From an uncultured Acidimicrobiales bacterium (GTDB lineage Bacteria > Actinomycetota > Acidimicrobiia > Acidimicrobiales > SZUA-35): a stretch of 64,000 nucleotides of DNA. Location: positions 16,820 through 80,819 of the forward strand of contig CALKTH010000100.1 of assembly GCA_937997485.1 (NCBI GenBank). The letters are read 5' to 3'. The translations under genes and the position numbers were made by a program. Below are positions 63,957 to 64,000 of this stretch, in pieces (the stretch's first letter is position 1; each line of letters begins with the position of its first letter). The notes beneath the pieces were generated by a model. It did no database searches. It was not told the origin of the DNA and was given only the letters and a program-made list of their open reading frames with translations.

Positions 63957-64000
63957 TGGCGACTGACTCCGCTCAATCACATGGGCCGCTGGTTGGGAGC
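63957..64000 (+). CDS. Possible start of a gene cut by the window edge
   Basis: A GTG at 63957 opens a frame that runs to the edge (VATDSAQSHGPLVGS), with GGAAG 4 nt upstream. The piece is too short for homology. A third gene of the ABC operon is possible but not shown. Confidence 0.2.

Noticed and set aside
63910..63960. tRNA-like stretch with GGTTCGACT on the minus strand
   Set aside because: No matching acceptor or anticodon stem could be drawn.
62973..63980. Open frame (335 codons) opposite the ABC permease
   Set aside because: Low-complexity shadow of the permease.

Overview
The window is a GC-rich stretch of actinobacterial chromosome, most likely class Acidimicrobiia or a close relative. 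I infer this from an actinobacterial integration host factor (mIHF) beside gmk and rpoZ, a PriA with degraded helicase motifs, DUF948 and DUF6167-like genes upstream of alaS, the ruvCAB-queA-tgt-yajC-secDF-apt-relA-hisS-aspS order, a class E-type sortase motif (LAVTG), and a start-adjacent promoter pattern (TAnnnT about 6-8 nt before ATG/GTG) that fits leaderless transcription. Almost all of it is conserved housekeeping sequence. The accessory items are two HNH endonuclease genes, a large repeat-containing surface protein, a secreted CAP protein and a few orphan genes.

Layout. 1-3662: the tail of an HNH gene, then a riboflavin block read leftward (moaB-like, ribD, ribE, ribBA; no ribH). 3701-8552: a rightward cystathionine-metabolism PLP enzyme, then a tight serA-DUF1015-aminotransferase operon. 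8553-12241: def-fmt-rsmB leftward, diverging from two methyltransferases. 12363-15728: a 1121-aa surface protein with seven SdrD_B/Cna-B-like repeats. 15741-29520: two leftward blocks, mihF-gmk-rpoZ-coaBC-metK-priA and the pyrimidine operon pyrR-pyrB-pyrC-like-carA-carB-pyrD. 29622-32148: an HpaI-family aldolase and a secreted CAP/DUF4214 protein. 32276-44925: rarA, DUF948, DUF6167-like, alaS, ruvX, mltG, aroE, DUF4388, prepilin peptidase, aroB, pepQ, efp, nusB, all leftward. 45003-45881: an orphan membrane protein. 45882-61785: ruvC-ruvA-ruvB-queA, an inserted rightward SOS-type HNH gene, tgt-yajC-secD-secF-apt-relA, a hypothetical gene, hisS, aspS. 61869-63785: an ABC exporter pair.

The most interesting observations are as follows. 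(1) The pyr operon leader carries a near-consensus PyrR-binding RNA loop, followed by a terminator-like perfect palindrome inside the first codons of pyrR, which suggests a compact attenuation or translation switch. (2) The dihydroorotase gene of that operon has lost several metal and substrate ligands and looks like a non-catalytic PyrC' partner of PyrB. (3) Tgt has lost all three zinc cysteines. (4) A DUF222-HNH gene with a LexA-type box over its promoter interrupts the conserved queA-tgt block. (5) A layered stem-loop plus a strong terminator follows relA. (6) serA is coupled to a DUF1015 gene with a ParB-like DGHHR motif and to a class I aminotransferase. I see no rRNA, tRNA, CRISPR array or insertion sequence, and no gene-free stretch above 300 bases.
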